Origin: Pyrinomonadaceae bacterium
Lineage (GTDB): Bacteria; Acidobacteriota; Blastocatellia; Pyrinomonadales; Pyrinomonadaceae
DNA length: 64,000 nucleotides
Assembly (NCBI GenBank): GCA_021228405.1
Contig: JAJQRF010000004.1
Span: 248,001-312,000 of the forward strand
Reading direction: 5' to 3'
Part shown: one piece after another, positions 7,883 to 16,336 of the stretch
How the letters are laid out: every line of letters begins with the position of its first letter
Numbering within the stretch: position 1 is the first letter of the stretch
Position numbers and translations under genes: made by a program
Notes under the pieces: generated by a model
What the model was told of the DNA's origin: nothing
The model's database searches: none
The model's input: only the letters and a program-made list of their open reading frames with translations

Positions 7883-9391
7883 TTAATTCCCTTTAGTGAC
7901 ATTAAATTCCGTTTCGACTTTATTCCCGAAAGAGTTTTGTAATGGCGAATTTCCCGATCTTTCGGGTTCGATGACTGTCAGACCGTTTCTTAACCCGATT
8001 CGTTTGGGTTTTAATTCGAGAAAGTAAACATCATAAAAGCCGAGCCTTGAAAAACTGTAACTGCCGAACGGGTTTGTCACACGCGACTGCTTTTCGTTGG
8101 TTGCCGCATTTGTCAATGTCAGCAAAATGCCGCCCGAGCGATTTCCAGACTGGAAACCGCCGCCGATTGAAACCGACACTGAAAAGCCCGACGGACGAGT
8201 TTCGTAAGCACCGATGTCAACGGCGGTTTCACCGCGCCGATTTTGTCTTCTTTGGTCAATGCCGATTCTAAAAGGCGACGGGAAAAAAGCACAATTGCCG
8301 TCAACGACACAATTATTGCCGAGGTTGATGGCAGGACTCCCGTCCAATAAAGCAAGCGTATCGGTCTGTCCGCCATTATCGGCTAACGCGCCGAGCAAAG
8401 GGTCAATCGTGTTATTATTGCTGACCTGATCGTTGTTTATTCCGTTGACAAAACCCGAACTGTTGCGGGCATCGGTGATTAAATTGTTGCCGTAAGAACT
8501 GAATGTGCCTGACAAAGAACTGACGTTTGCCGGATTATCCATCCCGACAACCGTATTCAAAACATTAAAACTGCCCGTGCCGACGTTCACGAAACTACAT
8601 CCTGCGTTTTCGGCATTATTACGGCTGAAAGTGTTGTTAATTGACCATATTTGCCCGCCGTCATTATGGACTGCTCCGCCCGAAAAAGCCGTATTTCCCG
8701 TAAATGTGGAATTTATGATTTCAGCCCTGCCGTAAAAGCGGTCATTAAATAAACCGCCGCCCGTACCGTTAATGGTTTTGTTTGTAACGGCAGTATTTGA
8801 ATTGACCAAAGTTCTTATTATGCCTAAAAGACCGAAGTTAAAGATGCCCCCGCCGCGATTTGCCGAATTCTCCGAAATATCGAGTTCAACCAATCTCACA
8901 ACGTTATCAGGCTCAACTAAAATACCGCCGCCGTTTCCCGTATTTACTTTGCCGTTTCTGACCTTAAAACCCCGAATCGCAATAAAACTGCCCGAAGTTT
9001 CAGGAATCCGAAAGATTCTGAAATCAGCTGTGCCTGAAGCGGGACTGCGTTGGACGGTAAGATTACGCGCACCGGGACCGACAATGTAAACATTTGCCCC
9101 GATTACCAATTCGCCCAACGTCAAATTGATGACCGCAGGCAAAGCAAGAGCAAAATTTATCCCGTTTTGACGACTGTTGCCGCGATTAAGACCGTTTTCT
9201 TCAAGCGCGGCACGAAAAGTACACTTACCGTTTGCATCGGCGCAGACATTATCGCCGATATTAACGTCGTGTGTGTCGCCGTTGTCATTAACCGTAAATA
9301 AAATGCCGTTCTGCGCTTTGATCTGTAAAGGCGAAACAATCGAAATAAATACAATTAACAAAACGAAAGCGAAAACACGCGAGATATTCAT
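7883..9391 (-). CDS. Secreted CSLREA-type beta-helix protein with C-terminal Ig-like domain
   Basis: A 502-residue exported protein. A signal peptide spans about residues 1-26 (hydrophobic core LLIVFISIVSPL, then IKAQ). A CSLREA-like motif (CTFRAALEENG, about 56-66) opens a right-handed parallel beta-helix (about 70-390) with repeated GGGIF / GGAVHN / NSTFTGNTA turns. It ends in a choice-of-anchor-like DIGAYE motif. The last ~100 residues read as a carboxypeptidase-regulatory-like beta-sandwich (NPFGSYSFSRLGFYDVYF). Such proteins are surface-exposed and may bind or cleave polysaccharides, but no catalytic triad is evident. It stands alone, with array 1 just past its 3' end. Confidence 0.82.
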   Translation of the reverse strand: MNISRVFAFVLLIVFISIVSPLQIKAQNGILFTVNDNGDTHDVNIGDNVCADANGKCTFRAALEENGLNRGNSRQNGINFALALPAVINLTLGELVIGANVYIVGPGARNLTVQRSPASGTADFRIFRIPETSGSFIAIRGFKVRNGKVNTGNGGGILVEPDNVVRLVELDISENSANRGGGIFNFGLLGIIRTLVNSNTAVTNKTINGTGGGLFNDRFYGRAEIINSTFTGNTAFSGGAVHNDGGQIWSINNTFSRNNAENAGCSFVNVGTGSFNVLNTVVGMDNPANVSSLSGTFSSYGNNLITDARNSSGFVNGINNDQVSNNNTIDPLLGALADNGGQTDTLALLDGSPAINLGNNCVVDGNCAFFPSPFRIGIDQRRQNRRGETAVDIGAYETRPSGFSVSVSIGGGFQSGNRSGGILLTLTNAATNEKQSRVTNPFGSYSFSRLGFYDVYFLELKPKRIGLRNGLTVIEPERSGNSPLQNSFGNKVETEFNVTKGN

Positions 9392-9483
9392 ATTTTTTAA
9401 GGATGTTTGAAAGCAAATTTAGTTGCTCGTCAATAAATAATTTGAGAGTTATTTTATATATATTTTCGTTAAGTGCAAATAAT

Positions 9484-9524
9484 TTTTATAAGAAGGCTTT
9501 ACCGAATAGTAAAGCCTTCGGTTT
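9484..9524 (-). terminator. Intrinsic terminator after mtnA
   Basis: GAAGGCTTTAC (9492-9502) and GTAAAGCCTTC (9509-9519) form an 11-bp perfect stem with a six-base loop, 13 bp past the mtnA stop. The minus-strand tail is only moderately T-rich; the plus-strand side has TTTTATTT. Confidence 0.8.
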
Positions 9525-9531
9525 TATTTAA

Positions 9532-10578
9532 TTACTCTTCAAATTGTTTTCGCAAGCTTTCCGTATAAGGGGCGCGGGCAACGCCTTTTTCGGTGATGAT
9601 CGCGGTTACTAATTCGTTTGGCGTGACATCGAAGCCGTAGTTGCTGACACCGATGCCTTCGGGGGCGAGTTGAACGTCTTTGACGTGCGTTATTTCCCTT
9701 CGGTCGCGTTCTTCGATGGGAATGTCGTCGCCGGTCGGACAATTCAGATCGACGGTCGAAAGCGGCGCGGCGACATAGAACGGGATGTTGTGGCGATGCG
9801 CGAGAACGGCGACCATATATGTGCCGATCTTGTTGGCAACGTCGCCGTTTGCCGCGATTCTGTCCGAACCGACGACGACGGCTTGCACGCGTCCCTTCTT
9901 CATTACGTGTCCGCTCATATTATCCGTAATTAACGTGACCGGAATATCGTCCTGATTGAGTTCCCAGGCGGTTAAGCGCGCGCCTTGAAGATACGGGCGC
10001 GTTTCGTCGGCAATGACGGAAACCTTTTTGCCCTGATCGACCGCGCCGCGAATCACGCCGAGCGCAGTTCCCCAAACTCCGCCCGTCGCGAGTGCGCCCG
10101 CGTTGCAGTGCGTTAAGACGGTCGAATCGTTTTCGATAAGTTCGCCGCCGAATTTGGCAATTAAACGCTGTGATTCGATGTCTTCGTCGTGAATCGCTTT
10201 TGCATCTTCGATCAAAACTTGTTTGATTTCCGAGATATTTTTGCCTTCTTCCTTCGCTTTCGCAAAAGTTTTCTTCATACGGTCGATTGCCCAGAAAAGA
10301 TTAACGGCGGTCGGGCGCGTTTTGGCGAGAACTTCGCTCATATAATCGAGTTCGTCCTCGAAATCGACCATATTCGTGCCGACGAAGTTTTTCATCCCGA
10401 GCGCGATGCCGTAAGCGGCGGAAACTCCGATCGCGGGCGCGCCGCGCACGACCATATCTTTAATGCCGGCGGCAACGTCGTTATAGGTTTTTAGGGTCAG
10501 CCATTTCTCTTCGGTCGGAAGCAGACGCTGATCGAGCATCAACACGCCTTCGTCGCTCCATTTTACGGGTATAATCAT
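9532..10578 (-). CDS. mtnA: S-methyl-5-thioribose-1-phosphate isomerase
   Basis: Isomerises 5-methylthioribose-1-phosphate to methylthioribulose-1-phosphate in the methionine salvage pathway. At 348 residues it has the usual length for this eIF2B-like family. Hallmarks are VRGAPAIGVSAAYG near the N-terminus, THCNAGALATGGVWGTALG holding the catalytic cysteine, RPYLQGARLTAWEL, and GSDRIAANGDVANKIGTY holding the catalytic aspartate. The start at 10578 is supported by AAGGA eight bases upstream on the minus strand. No other salvage gene is adjacent, so mtnA is an orphan here. Some homologues of this fold act as ribose-1,5-bisphosphate isomerases, but the motifs favour MtnA. Confidence 0.95.
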   Translation of the reverse strand: MIIPVKWSDEGVLMLDQRLLPTEEKWLTLKTYNDVAAGIKDMVVRGAPAIGVSAAYGIALGMKNFVGTNMVDFEDELDYMSEVLAKTRPTAVNLFWAIDRMKKTFAKAKEEGKNISEIKQVLIEDAKAIHDEDIESQRLIAKFGGELIENDSTVLTHCNAGALATGGVWGTALGVIRGAVDQGKKVSVIADETRPYLQGARLTAWELNQDDIPVTLITDNMSGHVMKKGRVQAVVVGSDRIAANGDVANKIGTYMVAVLAHRHNIPFYVAAPLSTVDLNCPTGDDIPIEERDRREITHVKDVQLAPEGIGVSNYGFDVTPNELVTAIITEKGVARAPYTESLRKQFEE

Positions 10579-10656
10579 TTAATTTTTCCTTAAGATTTAT
10601 TTTTTATTTTGAAGTTATTCGATATTAATAAAAATTCCTCTAAATCCCCAACGGGA

Positions 10657-10842
10657 ACAAAGAATATAGCGTAGGGTGAAGCAGATGCGAAGCCCCTGCG
10701 ACTTTTGAACATCAAACATTCGTCGCTGAAAGTGACGAATATCCACGTTTGGGGTTCGTCACTTTCAGCGACGAAGACGAATATTTAATAAACGCAGGGT
10801 GACGCTCGCATTGCTCGCTTTACCCTACGCTATATTCTTTGT
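10657..10842. repeat. 186-bp nested palindromic element
   Basis: Perfect 21-bp outer arms (10657-10677 and 10822-10842, beginning ACAAAGAATATAG) are followed by partly matching flanks. CCTGCG (10695-10700) pairs with CGCAGG (10793-10798). Perfect 21-bp inner arms (10719-10739 and 10755-10775, beginning TTCGTCGCTGAAA) are each themselves self-complementary. No transposase is inside. It resembles a MITE or a large REP-like hairpin and occupies the gap between divergent mtnA and the DoxX-like gene. Confidence 0.8.
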
Positions 10843-11038
10843 CGCTTTCAGCGACTTTGTGAAACTTTCAAACAACTTTTTGCAATTATTCCGCGTTTGT
10901 TTACGCGCGGGCTTCAGCTTTTTACGAATTGGAAAGAAAATCTTACGGAAAATTCCCTTCCATCACAAGAAAGGTGAAACTTTTTTTTGTATTTTGCGCG
11001 TTAATAGTGACGGAAATCCAGTTGAAAGAGAGAAAATT

Positions 11039-11716
11039 ATGTCTTTGGAAAACACGCTCGACAATTTACACAGGACAGTGACGGCAAACCGTTTTCTGCA
11101 ATTATTTACCGCCTTCACGCGAATCTTGCTGGCAATCGGTTTTATTCCGCCGAGTTATAAAAAGATAATCGGTCAGCCGTTTACCGTTTTGCCCGATTCG
11201 CATCCGGTCGGGCATTACTTCAACGCGCTTTACCAGACGGGATTTTATTACGAGTTTATCGGTTGGGCGCAGATGACGGCGGCGATTCTGCTTTTATTTC
11301 CGCCCACTGCTCACTTAGGCGCACTGGCTTTTTTCCCGATCATTCTGAATATTGCCGTTTTGACGAGTTCGGTCGGTTTTGCCGGCACGAATTACATCAC
11401 CGCGCTGATGCTTTTGGCTTCAACTTATCTCGTCGCATGGGATTACGACCGCTTAAAACCGATCTTTTTCCCACAAAGAAAGAAAAATTCAGACCGATTT
11501 AAATATCAATTTTTAATTATTCCGATCTTTTTCGCGCTCGGCGGCGTGATGTTTTCGATTATGATTTCTTTGTTGAAAATAGGTAACTTACAGACGAACA
11601 TAGTTTATCTTGCGGCGATTCTCGGGGCGGTCGGGGCAGTATTCGGATTAGCGGTCGCGTTACATTTAAGATTTATGCGTGTCGGAGAGTTGGAAAAATT
11701 TCAAAAAACATTGTAA
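11039..11716 (+). CDS. DoxX-like integral membrane protein
   Basis: A 225-residue membrane protein with about five hydrophobic segments: LFTAFTRILLAIGFIPPSY, FIGWAQMTAAILLLFPPTAHL, FFPIILNIAVLTSSVGF, ITALMLLASTYLVAW and two C-terminal helices. The layout and the conserved-looking GFIPPSYKK and QMTAAILLL segments recall DoxX/DoxD-like proteins, whose role is often linked to quinone or thiol redox balance. The frame stays open 80 codons further upstream, but that part lies inside the palindromic element. The ATG at 11039, preceded by GAAAGAGAGAAAATT, is therefore chosen as the start. The function is uncertain. Confidence 0.65.
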   Translation: MSLENTLDNLHRTVTANRFLQLFTAFTRILLAIGFIPPSYKKIIGQPFTVLPDSHPVGHYFNALYQTGFYYEFIGWAQMTAAILLLFPPTAHLGALAFFPIILNIAVLTSSVGFAGTNYITALMLLASTYLVAWDYDRLKPIFFPQRKKNSDRFKYQFLIIPIFFALGGVMFSIMISLLKIGNLQTNIVYLAAILGAVGAVFGLAVALHLRFMRVGELEKFQKTL

Positions 11717-11718
11717 AA

Positions 11719-12063
11719 ATGTTTCGTATGCAAAATTCCCGCTCAAACGAATTCTGTATTATTGTCGAAGGTTATTACGATTCTGCCGAAGATGCCAAAC
11801 ACGCTTTGGTCGATCCGTTCGTAGAAGAATACGTGGAAGAAAACGGTCAATTCAGAATTCACAATTACGACGAAATCTCGGTCGCCAGCGGTGTTTCACT
11901 CGGCGACCTTTCTATTAAAATGATCGATGAAGGCGTTTTTGAAATCTCGACTAAAGATTCTCCGCAAGTCTTGATCCGCCGACGCGCCGAACAGCTCGCC
12001 GAAGCCCTGCGCCGTCACGCAATGTTCGACGAGGTGGACATCGAACCTTTGGAGAAAGAATGA
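11719..12063 (+). CDS. Small acidic protein of unknown function
   Basis: A 114-residue soluble protein with an alternating strand/helix pattern (CIIVEGYYDSAEDAKHALVDPF, then VLIRRRAEQLAEALRRHAMFDEVDIEPLEKE). It could form a small ferredoxin-like or ACT-like alpha/beta fold, but there is no diagnostic motif. It starts two bases after the DoxX-like stop codon. The second Met, three codons later, is an equally good start. Its stop overlaps the macro-domain gene by four bases (ATGA), so the three genes probably form one operon with translational coupling. Confidence 0.7.
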   Translation: MFRMQNSRSNEFCIIVEGYYDSAEDAKHALVDPFVEEYVEENGQFRIHNYDEISVASGVSLGDLSIKMIDEGVFEISTKDSPQVLIRRRAEQLAEALRRHAMFDEVDIEPLEKE

Positions 12064-12602
12064 CCGAAAAATATCTCAACGGAAAAGTCATCGTCACGGT
12101 CGGCGACATTACCGAACAAGAAGTTGATGCAATCGTGAACGCCGCAAATTCGACACTTTTGGGCGGTGGCGGCGTTGACGGCGCGATTCACTCGAAAGGC
12201 GGACGGCAAATCTACGACGAATGCAAACAAATCCGCGAAACCGCTTACCCGAAAGGCTTGCCGACGGGAAAAGCCGTTATCACTTCGGGCGGAAATCTGA
12301 AAGCGCGGCACGTTATTCACACGGTCGGTCCTGTTTACGGAATGAACGGCGGACGCGATGCCGAACTGCTTGCCGATTCTTATTACAATTCATTAAAAAT
12401 CGCCGTCGAAAACAGTCTGAAAACGATCTCGTTTCCCTCGATTTCGACGGGCGCGTTTCATTTTCCAAAACACGAAGCCGCCGTCACTGCTTCGCTGACG
12501 ATTAAAGATTTTCTCGAAAACGACGCTTCGTTAAGTGAAATCAGACTCGTTTTTTTCTCGCAAAGCGATGCCGAAAAGTTCAGCAAACATCAGAACTTTT
12601 AA
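12060..12602 (+). CDS. Macro domain protein, probable O-acetyl-ADP-ribose deacetylase
   Basis: A 180-residue single macro domain. The ADP-ribose-binding signature is clear: VDAIVNAANSTLLGGGGVDGAIH (residues about 22-44), then the second loop SFPSISTGAFHFP (about 123-135). VHTVGPVY-type spacing is present as IHTVGPVYG. It is of the MacroD/YmdB type that hydrolyses O-acetyl-ADP-ribose or removes mono-ADP-ribose from proteins in the cytoplasm. It overlaps the upstream small gene by four bases. The family call is firm; the exact substrate is not readable. Confidence 0.93.
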   Translation: MTEKYLNGKVIVTVGDITEQEVDAIVNAANSTLLGGGGVDGAIHSKGGRQIYDECKQIRETAYPKGLPTGKAVITSGGNLKARHVIHTVGPVYGMNGGRDAELLADSYYNSLKIAVENSLKTISFPSISTGAFHFPKHEAAVTASLTIKDFLENDASLSEIRLVFFSQSDAEKFSKHQNF

Positions 12603-12709
12603 GTTTATAAAGTAAGTTATAAAGCAGACGGATTTGCCTCATAAATCCTGATAGTTTATAGTTTTGTTACTTTCCTTTTAATTACAATAAGACAAAGTAA
12701 AAATTTATT

Positions 12710-14905
12710 ATGAAGGAATTTTCAAACGAATATAGAGAAGAGATGCGCCAAGCAGTTAGTTTACAGTCCGAACAAACTTATCGAAACAGTTTCAATATCA
12801 AAATTAATTTACCCGAAAATCTGCAATTACTGGATAAAATATCGTGGAATTTTTTCTGGTCTTGGCAACCCGACGGCGTGGAGCTTTTCCGCGAACTCGA
12901 TCCGGCTTTATGGGAAAAATGCGAGCAAAACCCGCGTCTTTTCCTGCGAAACATCAAGCAGTTAAGACTCTGGCAAAAGTCGACCGACAGCGAATATGTC
13001 GCCAAGATCGAAAAGTTTAACGCGAAGTTGGAGCAATACGCGGCGCAAAAACCGCAGGATTTCGGCAAGATTTCGACTGAAAATCCCGTCGCATATTTCT
13101 GCGCCGAATACGGCGTGCATAATTCCCTGCCCAATTATTCGGGCGGTTTGGGAATCTTGGCGGGCGATCATCTGAAATCGGCAAGCGATCTGAACATTCC
13201 GCTCGTGGCGGTCGGTTTGCTTTACCGTTACGGCTATTTTCGCCAAAAGATCGGGCACGACGGATGGCAGCAGGAAAAATATAACGACGTTTTTGAATCG
13301 GAGTTTGCTTTAACGCCCGTTTTGGACGAAACCGGCGAACGCATTCACACGACCGTGCATATTCGCGGACGTGAAGTTCTGGTGCAGGCTTGGAAGGCGC
13401 AGATCGGCAGAATTCCGCTTTATCTGCTCGACACGAACGTTCCGCAAAACATCGAAGTCGACCGATACATCACGGGACATCTTTACGGCGGCGACACGGA
13501 AACACGTATCGTGCAGGAAAAAGTTCTCGGCTTGGGCGGCGTTCGGCTGTTGCGAAAACTGAATATTCACCCTTCCGTCTTTCATTTGAACGAAGGACAT
13601 TCGGCGTTTCTGACGCTTCAACTGACCGCTGAATACCTCGAAAAAAATCCCGAAGCGACGTTTGAAGAAGCGTCGGCAAAGGTCCGCGAGCAATGCGTTT
13701 TCACGACGCACACGCCTGTTTCCGCCGGAAACGACGTATTTCCGCCCGACGTTCTGCGCGGATGTTTCGGAAATCGCCTGATCGGGGCTTTGAAAATTAC
13801 GGACGAAGAATTTCTCTCGCTCGGACGCACGAATCCCGACGACACGAAGGAATGGTTCGGGATGACACCGCTGGCGATCAGAATGTGCCGTTCGGCAAAC
13901 GGCGTGAGCGAAAAACACGGCGAAGTTTCGCGTGAATTGTGGCTTTCGATGTTTCCCGAAGGAACGGACGTTTCCGACGTGCCGATCACGCACATCACCA
14001 ACGGCGTTCACGCGCCGACGTGGATCGCGCCCGTTTTTCAGGAGCTTTACGAAAAGCACATCGGCGCAGACTGGAACGAATTAATCAAAGACGAAAAAGC
14101 TTGGACGGAAGCGATCGATCAGATTCCCGACGAAGAAATCTGGAAAACGCATCTGACGCTCAAGCATCTGCTCGTCGCGTTTATTCGTCAGCGCACGTTG
14201 GCAAAGGAAACGGGTTCGCAGGATACGATCAACGAACACGAAGACACGCGCCGGCTTTTCGATGCAAACGTTCTGACGATCGGTTTTGCGCGCCGGGTCG
14301 CGGCTTATAAACGCTGGAATCTTCTGCTTTCCGATCTCGAAAGGCTTCTGAAACTGGTTGACGACGCGGAACGTCCCGTGCAATTCGTTTTTGCCGGAAA
14401 AGCGCATCCGCAGGATCGTGTCGGAAAGCATATCTTACAGCAATTGATGAGCATCAATCACGATTCAAACTGGCAGAAACGGGCGGTTTTCATCGAAGAT
14501 TACGATCAGGAAGTAGCGCGTTTTCTCGTGCAGGGCGTTGACGTTTGGATGAACGTTCCGCGCCGTCCGATGGAAGCCTCGGGCACGAGCGGACAGAAAG
14601 CGGCGATGAACGGCGGTTTGAATTTCTCGATTCTCGACGGCTGGTGGATCGAAGGCTATAACGAGATCAACGGTTTCGCGATCGGCGATCTGAGCGAAGA
14701 AGACGACGAAACGATGGACCGTAAAGACGGCGAAGCACTTTACGAAGTTCTCGAAACGCAGGTGATTCCGGCTTATTATGAAACAGACGAAAACGGTTTG
14801 CGGAAAGAATGGATTCGCCGGATGAAAAACTCTTTGGCGACCCTAACGCCGCAATTTTCGAGCGACCGGATGGTGAAGGACTATTTCGAGAAAATTTATT
14901 GTTAA
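12710..14905 (+). CDS. glgP: Alpha-glucan phosphorylase (GT35, short DUF3417-containing form)
   Basis: Releases glucose-1-phosphate from alpha-1,4-glucans by phosphorolysis with a PLP cofactor. At 731 residues it has an N-terminal DUF3417-like segment (WNFFWSWQPDGVELFRELDP, about 42-61) typical of the shorter bacterial/archaeal phosphorylases. Visible motifs are CAEYGVHNSLPNYSGGLGIL, HLNEGHSAFL, TTHTPVSAGNDVF and RRPMEASGTSGQKAAMNGG, the last holding the lysine expected to bind PLP. No other glycogen gene adjoins it. A 107-bp gap separates it from the macro-domain gene, so it probably has its own promoter, and a hairpin with a T-run follows it. Confidence 0.93.
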   Translation: MKEFSNEYREEMRQAVSLQSEQTYRNSFNIKINLPENLQLLDKISWNFFWSWQPDGVELFRELDPALWEKCEQNPRLFLRNIKQLRLWQKSTDSEYVAKIEKFNAKLEQYAAQKPQDFGKISTENPVAYFCAEYGVHNSLPNYSGGLGILAGDHLKSASDLNIPLVAVGLLYRYGYFRQKIGHDGWQQEKYNDVFESEFALTPVLDETGERIHTTVHIRGREVLVQAWKAQIGRIPLYLLDTNVPQNIEVDRYITGHLYGGDTETRIVQEKVLGLGGVRLLRKLNIHPSVFHLNEGHSAFLTLQLTAEYLEKNPEATFEEASAKVREQCVFTTHTPVSAGNDVFPPDVLRGCFGNRLIGALKITDEEFLSLGRTNPDDTKEWFGMTPLAIRMCRSANGVSEKHGEVSRELWLSMFPEGTDVSDVPITHITNGVHAPTWIAPVFQELYEKHIGADWNELIKDEKAWTEAIDQIPDEEIWKTHLTLKHLLVAFIRQRTLAKETGSQDTINEHEDTRRLFDANVLTIGFARRVAAYKRWNLLLSDLERLLKLVDDAERPVQFVFAGKAHPQDRVGKHILQQLMSINHDSNWQKRAVFIEDYDQEVARFLVQGVDVWMNVPRRPMEASGTSGQKAAMNGGLNFSILDGWWIEGYNEINGFAIGDLSEEDDETMDRKDGEALYEVLETQVIPAYYETDENGLRKEWIRRMKNSLATLTPQFSSDRMVKDYFEKIYC

Positions 14906-14924
14906 TGTTTTTCAAAATATGGAT

Positions 14925-14963
14925 AATGGAAATTCGGAATTTCATTTCGGATTTCCATTTTTT
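14925..14963 (+). terminator. Intrinsic terminator after glgP
   Basis: AATGGAAATTCGGA pairs imperfectly with TTTCGGATTTCCATT and is followed by TTTTTATTT, 20 bp past the glgP stop. The stem includes a G-T wobble. Confidence 0.75.
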
Positions 14964-15040
14964 ATTTGCCTTTTCGGGTAATTGCTGAAAAAACTGATTG
15001 GTTACGGCTTTTTTACAGTATTTATGCTGATTACAATCGG

Positions 15041-15220
15041 CAAATATAACGTTACATTTGATGAAAACAGCGGGAATTTGGCAAATGTAACGTTACATTT
15101 GCCAAATTCCGCGGGAATTTGACGAATGTAACGCAGCAATTGATAAATGTAACGTTACATTCGCTGACTGTAAGCATACATTTGCCGATTGTAAGCATAC
15201 ATTTGAGGAATGTAATAACT
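15041..15220. repeat. Array 2: nine palindromic sites spaced 20.5-21 bp
   Basis: Palindromic centres fall at about 15050.5, 15071, 15091.5, 15112, 15132.5, 15153.5, 15174.5, 15195.5 and 15216.5. The fullest cores read AATGTAACGTTACATT; others are the related AAATTCCGCGGGAATTT and TGTAAGCATACA. Centre-to-centre spacing is 20.5 bp in the first half and 21 bp in the second. The words differ entirely from arrays 1 and 3, but the period and unit number agree. Confidence 0.85.
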
Positions 15221-15282
15221 GTTTTCCGTGAAAAAATTGCAGTAAATATCGAATTCTTGTCCAATAATTACGGAGCAAATCT

Positions 15283-15996
15283 ATGAACAATAACGAATTT
15301 AGAAAAGGCGTGATTCAGCCTGTCGAATGTTTCAAGGAAGGTTGGGAGATAATCAAAAACGATTATTGGCTGTTTTTTGCGATCAGTCTGGTCGGAATGC
15401 TCATCGGCGGCGTTTCGATGTATATTCTGGTCGGTGCGATGATGTGCGGGATTTATTATTGTTTTCTGCAAAAGATCGACGGCGAACCCGCTTCGCTTGA
15501 CGGGCTTTGGACGGGTTTCAGTTATATTATGCCGTCGCTGATCGTGACGGTTTTTATCGTTGTGCCGGTCTTTGTAATGCTCGGAATTATTTATACGCCG
15601 ATAATTATGGCGGCAGTGATGGGAAGCAAATTGAGCCCGGACGAACTGACACAGCTTCTTGTCGGCGCGTTTGCGGTCGATTTTGTCTTTATTTTGTTTA
15701 TGACCTGTTTCCACACGCTTTTGATCTTTTCGTTTCACCTCATCGTTGACCGCAAACTCGGCGGAATTCAGGCGATGTTGACAAGCGCAAAGGCGGTTTG
15801 GAACAATCTAAGCGGGATCGCCGGAATGATCGGGGTCGGAATTCTGCTTTCGATTCCGGCGATGCTGACCTGCGGAATCGGCGTTTACTTTCTGTTGCCG
15901 ATAATGCTTGCGGGTTACACGGTCGCGTATCGAAAAATGTTTCCGAAAATCGGGATGAATTATAATCCGCCGCCGCCGAACGCTTATCAGGGGTAG
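15283..15996 (+). CDS. Integral membrane protein of unknown function
   Basis: A 237-residue protein with about six hydrophobic segments (YWLFFAISLVGMLIGGVSMYI, IVTVFIVVPVFVMLGIIYTPI, FAVDFVFILFMTCFHTLLIF, GMIGVGILLSIPAMLTCGI and others). It ends in a proline-rich cytoplasmic tail (NPPPPNAYQG). The N-terminal EGWEIIKNDYW segment is typical of bacterial DUF975 or glycerophosphodiesterase-associated membrane domains, but assignment is uncertain. It lies 11 bp upstream of ytxJ on the same strand and may share its transcript. No active-site motif is visible. Confidence 0.7.
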   Translation: MNNNEFRKGVIQPVECFKEGWEIIKNDYWLFFAISLVGMLIGGVSMYILVGAMMCGIYYCFLQKIDGEPASLDGLWTGFSYIMPSLIVTVFIVVPVFVMLGIIYTPIIMAAVMGSKLSPDELTQLLVGAFAVDFVFILFMTCFHTLLIFSFHLIVDRKLGGIQAMLTSAKAVWNNLSGIAGMIGVGILLSIPAMLTCGIGVYFLLPIMLAGYTVAYRKMFPKIGMNYNPPPPNAYQG

Positions 15997-16006
15997 TTAT
16001 TATTTT

Positions 16007-16333
16007 ATGAATGCAAATTTTATCAAGGTCGAATCATCGGACGTTTTAGAGGAACTTTTCAGCAAATCGAACGAAAAACCGGTAGTTTTATTCAAACACA
16101 GTGTTACTTGTCCGATCAGTTTTGACGTTTACAACGAAGTTTCAAACGTCGGGAAGGACATTTATCTGGTCGTCGTGCAATCGGCGCGGGCGATCTCCAA
16201 TCTGATCGCCGAAAAAACGAACATCCGCCACGAATCGCCGCAAGCGATCATCCTAAAGAACGGCGCGCCCGTCTATCACGCTTCGCACTACGATATTTCG
16301 TCGGACGACATCGAAAATTTTTCAAAAGACTAA
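16007..16333 (+). CDS. ytxJ: Monothiol bacilliredoxin YtxJ-like protein
   Basis: A 108-residue thioredoxin-fold protein with the signature VVLFKHSVTCPIS. Cys35 is the only cysteine, as in the monothiol bacilliredoxins that remove bacillithiol from proteins in the cytoplasm. The Pro loop (SPQAIILKNG) and the C-terminal HASHYDIS segment match the family. It sits between a membrane protein (11-bp gap) and a DUF971 gene (3-bp gap), so the three are probably cotranscribed. Its presence suggests the organism uses bacillithiol or a related low-molecular-weight thiol. Bacillithiol synthesis genes are not in the window. Confidence 0.9.
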   Translation: MNANFIKVESSDVLEELFSKSNEKPVVLFKHSVTCPISFDVYNEVSNVGKDIYLVVVQSARAISNLIAEKTNIRHESPQAIILKNGAPVYHASHYDISSDDIENFSKD

Positions 16334-16336
16334 ATT

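Larger units (their letters stand above)
14906..15282. other. 377-bp gene-free region containing a terminator and array 2
   Basis: The region between glgP and the membrane-protein gene at 15283 holds a terminator (14925-14963), a short AT-rich stretch and then the ~21-bp array described separately (15041-15220). Short open frames across the array on the minus strand are by-products of a period divisible by three. I see no gene. Confidence 0.75.

Noticed and set aside
10799-11038. An 80-residue N-terminal extension of the DoxX-like protein
   Set aside because: It begins inside the palindromic element and has no membrane-protein or DoxX-like character; the ATG at 11039 has a purine-rich site and begins the recognisable protein.
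13310-14059. Long antisense open frames such as the 249-codon one inside glgP and similar ones inside the M16, ribD and GH125 genes
   Set aside because: They follow the codon phase of strong, recognisable genes on the other strand and show Arg/Phe-rich, non-protein composition.
15052-15290. Two small minus-strand open frames (65-70 codons) with repeated TFxKCMLT-like heptads
   Set aside because: They read through array 2, whose period divisible by three keeps frames open. No ribosome binding site or family is seen, and comparable array 1 is closed by stops.
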